Of a DNA stretch of 18,737 bases, positions 15,048 to 18,737 are shown piece by piece. The translations under genes and the position numbers were made by a program. How positions within the stretch are numbered: position 1 is the first letter of the stretch; each line of letters starts with the position of its first letter. Below the pieces are notes generated by a model. That model did no database searches and was not told where the DNA came from. It saw only the letters and a program-made list of their open reading frames with translations. This stretch comes from Oribacterium sp. (GTDB lineage: Bacteria > Bacillota_A > Clostridia > Lachnospirales > Lachnospiraceae), in NCBI GenBank assembly GCA_017940955.1, contig JAGAXP010000030.1, forward strand, positions 1 through 18,737. The letters are read 5' to 3'.

Positions 15048-16901
15048 CTATGAATTCTTTTCTTTCTCTTCCACTTCTTCCAGTGTCGGGAAATGCCACT
15101 TCTGAACACCTATGGAATTGTGATTCTCATCCTGAGCTACAACTATCTCCGGCTCTTTAGGTCTCTCTGTTTTTGACGATCCTCCTTCTTTTGTAAAACT
15201 GTACTCAAGCTTTCCGGAATCAGTATACTCCGGTACTGTAGTCACCTTATCGGAGGTTCTGTTCTTATCGTTGGAAAGAATATTGTTGAAGAGCGACACA
15301 TCCATACCCAGAAGATCATTTCCCTCATATTCTTCAGGTTTCTTATTCCGGGATTTTTCAGCAGTATCCTTATTATGTACCGGAGATGCTTCCTGAACAT
15401 TCTTAAGCTTAGGGAACTCCCAAAGACCTATAGCGGATTCAGCGTTTTCATCCATCCTGAAGTCATCTTCAGTAACATTATCACCTGCACTTTTTTTGAT
15501 CTCTTCATCAAGCCTTGATTTCTGTTCCTTATCAGCCTGTACCGAATCATAGATTTTTCCTGACCTGCTGCTATCCTCTAAAGAAACCGCCACACCACTC
15601 ATACTCTCTTCCTTGAGAGCTTTGGTAGTTTTTGTTTCCTTCGGAAGATATGATATGCCGCCTTTAGTTTCAGTTTTTCCTGAGGATTCATAGGAAACTT
15701 CCTTTGAAGCATCCTTTCTCTTACGAGATCCCAGACCCATCATCTCTTTTATCATCCTGAAGCCTCTGATGATCCAGAAAACCGGAAGCAGTACCGGTAA
15801 TTTTTCGAGAGTTGGATACAGGGAACTCATATAGTTATATTCAGGGAATATCCATAGGAGCTCCTGCTTAAATCTATGCCAGAATTCACCTCTTTCCTGT
15901 TTACGGATTGCCTTTTCTTCTACTCTTTTTTCTTTATCAAGCTCTCTCTGTATTTCATTTCTCAGGGCACTGGCCTGATTAACCATGTCGGTGCCGAAGA
16001 CACCGTTACTCAGTATCCTGCTCTCCATATTGTCATAAACATCTGCATCCTCTATAGTGAGATCTGGCATGTCATCCGCTCTTGTCCCAAACCATATCGA
16101 GGAAATATGTATCAGACATTCAGCTATGATATCGATCTTAAACTCTTTAAATCTAGCCCAGATCAAATCCTGATTCATCTTGGCTCTAAACTGATGGTAG
16201 AAAAGGAAAACATCCAGAAGTTTACGAATAGTAAGAGCATCCTCACAATAGTTGTAACAAATTTCTGCCATACGGAACACAAAGCTAGATTCCAGGGAAA
16301 AGGTATGCATGGAATTGAAGGTTTTGTCTATATAAGCTTTCTCCATCAGTGATGTCATGCACTTCTGATAGTTCTTTGTAATGAAAGGAAGCTTATAATA
16401 TATTTCTACCGTGAACCCGTTACCGCCTCTCATATGCTCCCCAAACTTTGGATAAAAATGATCCGTGAGATATCCGAGATCAATGAGAAACCCTTTCGCA
16501 AGACTGTAATCCTTTTCACTCATAAGTATTCTCAGGGGGCTGTTGCTGGCACTCTCCGGAATCCTGTAAAGTCTTCTTGTGGCTGAAGACTCAAGTACAG
16601 TTGCAGAAACCTTATGCATATTAAGCATAGTAAGGATCTCAAGCTCGGAATTCTCATAGCTTGAAGAATACATGAGGCTTTCCTGATAACGTTCAAAAAA
16701 CCTCTCTCCCCACTTTTGAGGAACATGCTCGGAAGCCCCAAGCATACCGATATATATGATATTTGCAATCTTATGATAGTCGGCAAGATGAAAAAGACGT
16801 TCCCAGTCCATCTTCATTGATTTTTTGGTAAAGTCTTTTTGCTTTATCACCGCTCCCACAAGATTTACCAAATAACGCCCTTCAAAAACTGTACGATTCA
16901 T
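15048..16901 (-). CDS. Nucleotidyltransferase-like protein with altered active site and disordered tail
   Basis: A 617-residue protein. The first 300 residues resemble the uncharacterised nucleotidyltransferase family (NTP_transf_5, minimal-NTase fold): helical start, VSATVLESSATRRLY (about 98-112), SPLRILMSEKDYSLAKGFLIDLGY (about 121-144, described in parts) and GFTVEIYYKLP (162-172). In active members the second block carries two Asp (R..x.DiD.LV) and the first a Lys-Gly; here they are Ser, Pro and Arg, so catalysis looks lost. Residues 330-390 hold aromatic and basic sequence. From about 395 on it is charged and low-complexity, with two copies of a W-x-F-P motif (near 485-500 and at 596-612). 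ATG at 16901 has AGGAAGG 8 bases upstream; a TTG further up is less likely. It is cytoplasmic; its function is unknown. Confidence 0.6.
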   Translation of the reverse strand: MNRTVFEGRYLVNLVGAVIKQKDFTKKSMKMDWERLFHLADYHKIANIIYIGMLGASEHVPQKWGERFFERYQESLMYSSSYENSELEILTMLNMHKVSATVLESSATRRLYRIPESASNSPLRILMSEKDYSLAKGFLIDLGYLTDHFYPKFGEHMRGGNGFTVEIYYKLPFITKNYQKCMTSLMEKAYIDKTFNSMHTFSLESSFVFRMAEICYNYCEDALTIRKLLDVFLFYHQFRAKMNQDLIWARFKEFKIDIIAECLIHISSIWFGTRADDMPDLTIEDADVYDNMESRILSNGVFGTDMVNQASALRNEIQRELDKEKRVEEKAIRKQERGEFWHRFKQELLWIFPEYNYMSSLYPTLEKLPVLLPVFWIIRGFRMIKEMMGLGSRKRKDASKEVSYESSGKTETKGGISYLPKETKTTKALKEESMSGVAVSLEDSSRSGKIYDSVQADKEQKSRLDEEIKKSAGDNVTEDDFRMDENAESAIGLWEFPKLKNVQEASPVHNKDTAEKSRNKKPEEYEGNDLLGMDVSLFNNILSNDKNRTSDKVTTVPEYTDSGKLEYSFTKEGGSSKTERPKEPEIVVAQDENHNSIGVQKWHFPTLEEVEEKEKNS

Positions 16902-16973
16902 GCTGCTTTCCTTCCTCAAAATCCTATTGCTGTTTCAGATTCCGGCGGGATTTCTTACCTGTTATTTTAACAT

Positions 16974-17008
16974 AAAAGAATCACAGAGAAAATCTCTGTG
17001 ATTCTTTA
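16974..17008 (-). terminator. Terminator after the fliD-fliS-chaperone genes
   Basis: A perfect 15-base-pair stem (16975-16989 with 16993-17007) and AAA loop. Read leftward it ends in TTCTTTTATGTT, so it fits the minus-strand genes ending at 17058. It also means the gene at 15048-16901 needs read-through or its own promoter in the 72 bases between 16902 and 16973, where I see no clear one. Confidence 0.8.
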
Positions 17009-17057
17009 ACTACCTATAAAACTATAATTTTGAATAATTTTTCATGTTACATGCTGC

Positions 17058-17459
17058 TCAATCTGCGTAATAAGACTGATCCCCGGCAAGTCGCAAATTT
17101 AAACGCTTATCCTGGTCCTGCAGTTCTTTTATCAGATTCCTGGTTTTGATCCTTATCTCTTTAACAAGCTTTTCATCAGGAGTCTCCGGCTCTATATTCT
17201 CCGGCTCTGTAAATATAAGCCTGTGAGCAATAAATGCAGCTTTCGGTCCTGCTTCACCCATAAGTTCTATACGTTCTGTCGTCTCCTGAACCTTATTTAA
17301 CTTGTCCATTCTTTCGTCCAAAAGGAGTTCTGCCGTATAACCGTCATCACCCGAAAGGATTTCGGTAAGCTCATCTGTAAGATTCTTCAAATCTTTTAAA
17401 TATGTATACTTTCTCTGACAAAGAATCGCAAGGTTCTCAACATCCAAAACATCTTCCAT
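17058..17459 (-). CDS. Small helical protein after fliS, possible FliT/FlgN-type chaperone
   Basis: A 133-residue acidic, mostly helical protein. It has a helix-rich first half (MEDVLDVENLAILCQRKYTYL, then KNLTDELTEILSGDDGY), a central helix with heptad-like hydrophobics (LLLDERMDKLNKVQETTERIEL), a short loop rich in Pro and Glu, and a long C-terminal charged helix ending in SYYAD. Size, composition and place directly after fliS fit an export chaperone such as FliT, which serves FliD, but there is no clear sequence signature. I start at the ATG at 17459 with GGTGG just upstream. A longer GTG start at 17492 would overlap the fliS end and has no ribosome site. It is followed by a strong terminator. 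Confidence 0.6.
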   Translation of the reverse strand: MEDVLDVENLAILCQRKYTYLKDLKNLTDELTEILSGDDGYTAELLLDERMDKLNKVQETTERIELMGEAGPKAAFIAHRLIFTEPENIEPETPDEKLVKEIRIKTRNLIKELQDQDKRLNLRLAGDQSYYAD

Positions 17460-17478
17460 ACTTACCACCGATAAAGTA

Positions 17479-17880
17479 TCAACCCACAACACTTGCCTGT
17501 CTGACTTCGTGTGTATCCTGAACTACTCTGCTGGCACCGTCAAAGCCTTCGCGAAGATCCTCAATAATCTCAATAAGCCTCGGAATCTCACCGGACATAC
17601 GCTTTCCGGCAGCTCTGACCTTTGATAAATCATAGATTATGTAATCATAGAGTCTTCTTAGGTCTTTACTGACAGGAATAGACATATCCAGAGTATTTAT
17701 AAGATATCTTATGATCTTAAGGGCTTTACCCACATACTCCTCAAATATCGTCATATCTCCATCCTCCAGGGCAATCTGTGCCTTACGGAGATCTTTCATA
17801 CATTCATCATACAAAAGTACGAGGAGCTCCACCGGAGACATGGAGAAAAGTGTATCTTCTTTATAATTTTTGTAAGCCAT
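17479..17880 (-). CDS. fliS: Flagellin export chaperone FliS
   Basis: A 133-residue four-helix chaperone that wraps the C-terminal D0 of flagellin in the cytoplasm. Family features are MAYKNYKED at the start (the Tyr-rich N-terminal cap), MSPVELLVLLYDECMKDLRKAQIALEDGD in pieces at about residues 13-41, then KALKIIRYLINTLDMSI and LRRLYDYIIYDLSKV. The usual start is the ATG at 17880, with AAGGTG 9 bases upstream; a TTG ten codons earlier is rejected. It lies 71 bases downstream of fliD, with a sigma-28-like promoter in the gap and overlapping the fliD 3' end, so it may be transcribed both with fliD and alone. Confidence 0.95.
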   Translation of the reverse strand: MAYKNYKEDTLFSMSPVELLVLLYDECMKDLRKAQIALEDGDMTIFEEYVGKALKIIRYLINTLDMSIPVSKDLRRLYDYIIYDLSKVRAAGKRMSGEIPRLIEIIEDLREGFDGASRVVQDTHEVRQASVVG

Positions 17881-17936
17881 GAGCAACACCTTCTTTGAAA
17901 TATGTATCAAAAACTACTTCTTCTACTACATATAGT

Positions 17937-17963
17937 ATATCGGCAATATTTTCAATAAGATAA
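17937..17963 (-). promoter_or_regulatory. Sigma-28-like promoter of fliS, overlapping the fliD end
   Basis: On the minus strand, TTAT (17963-17960), a 15-base spacer and GCCGATAT (17944-17937), an exact match to the -10 consensus. The -35 lies in the last codons of fliD. It is 56 bases upstream of the fliS ATG. Confidence 0.75.
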
Positions 17964-18737
17964 GCTGGAAAGATAACTTGACTGTGAATTCATGCTGTTT
18001 ATAAGTGTTTCGAGATTTGAGAACTGTTTGATGTATCGGTCATTTTCCATCTTAAGCTTATTCTCCCACTTTTCCTGCTCTTCCTTGTAGCTCTGGATCT
18101 TATCATAAATCTGATTCTTGTTCTTTGTGGCAGAAAGCTTTTCAGATCCCGCAACCTCTACAAGACGTCCATAGGAGTTTCCGTTTCTTGATGCATATCT
18201 TGTTGCATAAGGCGTCATCTCCTTATTGATGGTGGCTCCGAATCCTGTGTTATTCTCAGATCCGCACATTATTCTTTCAACCTTGTCCGGATCCGTTTCC
18301 ATAGCCTTACGGAATTTATCCTCATCAAAGCTGAGCTGTCCACCATCTGCATGATCCGAGCTTAAAGTTATACCTATACTCTCAAGATCACTGTAATTTA
18401 TTCCGGCATTCATGATGTCATTCATCATGCCATGGAATTCAAAGGCAAGGTCACGAACCTCATTATCGTTATAAAGTATTCCCTGCTTAGCCTTTTCGTT
18501 CCACTTTTCGATTTCCTTTTCGGTCATCTCATCTTCCTGTTCCTGAGTAAGAGGATCATAACCGCTGGCAGGTCTGGTGGTTACATGAGTATTAACCTCA
18601 TCAACAAGCTTGTTATAAGCTTCTATAAACTTTTTAACCTGTTCCGTAGCCTTATCAACATTGGCAGAAGCCGTAAAGCTTACGCTTGCATTGGCATCAT
18701 AGGATACCTTACCATCTTCTCCTACGGAGATATCACC
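17952..18737 (-). CDS. fliD: Filament cap protein FliD, C-terminal part (runs off the window)
   Basis: The last 261 residues of FliD (HAP2), the pentameric cap that folds flagellin at the filament tip. The window edge cuts the 5' end; the frame is open from 18737 to the stop at 17952. Family features are VKKFIEAYNKLVDEVNTH, the clostridial/bacillar block DPLTQEQEDEMTEKEIEKWNEKAK and the C-terminal helix VLESTLE-type region ending LETLINSMNSQSSYLSSL, with QYIKQFSNLE-like sequence (RYIKQFSNLE) before it. The last helices form the coiled D0 that contacts the hook junction. An internal ATG at 18527 could look like a start but the frame is continuous upstream with clear FliD sequence. fliS follows. 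Confidence 0.95.
   Translation of the reverse strand, partial: GDISVGEDGKVSYDANASVSFTASANVDKATEQVKKFIEAYNKLVDEVNTHVTTRPASGYDPLTQEQEDEMTEKEIEKWNEKAKQGILYNDNEVRDLAFEFHGMMNDIMNAGINYSDLESIGITLSSDHADGGQLSFDEDKFRKAMETDPDKVERIMCGSENNTGFGATINKEMTPYATRYASRNGNSYGRLVEVAGSEKLSATKNKNQIYDKIQSYKEEQEKWENKLKMENDRYIKQFSNLETLINSMNSQSSYLSSLSY

Noticed and set aside
14665..15105. Plus-strand 146-residue open frame overlapping the csrA tail
   Set aside because: It is another frame of the csrA repeats and runs through the terminator.
16532..16786. Minus-strand 84-residue open frame inside the nucleotidyltransferase-like gene
   Set aside because: It is a shadow frame of a longer, better supported gene on the same strand.

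Overview
This window is a flagellar late-gene region from a low-GC Gram-positive bacterium. Flagellin, FliD, FlgK/FlgL, FliW-CsrA and Gram-positive-type cell-wall-binding repeats together suggest a motile Clostridia of the Lachnospiraceae type (Butyrivibrio/Roseburia-like). That placement is inferred from protein character, not from a search. I see no mobile element, CRISPR array, tRNA or rRNA.

Layout: (1) Positions 1-9416 are on the minus strand. A series of closely spaced or overlapping genes runs right to left from 9416: a FliK-like protein, a stand-alone FlhB C-terminal homologue (FlhX/YlqH type), two membrane-anchored proteins with cell-wall-binding repeats, a lytic transglycosylase without a signal peptide, a PilZ protein, a GT2 glycosyltransferase with a TPR-like tail, and a 531-residue protein I do not recognise. 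The 5' half of a flagellin gene follows, with its own promoter. (2) A 343-base AT-rich divergent control region lies at 9417-9759. (3) Positions 9760-14867 are on the plus strand: flgM, flgN, a terminator, then flgK, flgL, fliW and csrA. (4) A 180-base convergent region rich in stem-loops ends both sides. (5) Positions 15048-18737 are on the minus strand: the 3' part of fliD, then fliS, a small FliT/FlgN-like coiled protein, a terminator, and a large protein resembling a degenerate nucleotidyltransferase with a disordered tail.

How the parts work together: FlgM should hold sigma-28 until the hook is complete. Six intergenic sites share one promoter form, (TTAT/TAAT)-N15-nnCGATA(A/T), placed before fliC, the FliK-like operon, flgM (twice), flgK and fliS. 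FlgN and FliS, probably with the FliT-like protein, would chaperone FlgK/FlgL, flagellin and FliD. FliW and CsrA form the known flagellin homeostasis switch. The fliC leader carries a near-perfect CsrA site, AGGA in a hairpin loop, upstream of a GGA-containing Shine-Dalgarno sequence, so the whole flagellin-FliW-CsrA circuit can be read from this window.

The least explained parts are the orphan 531-residue protein beside the glycosyltransferase and flagellin, the two cell-wall-binding-repeat proteins inside a flagellar operon, the long repetitive acidic tail of CsrA, and the pseudo-nucleotidyltransferase with a duplicated W-x-F-P motif.
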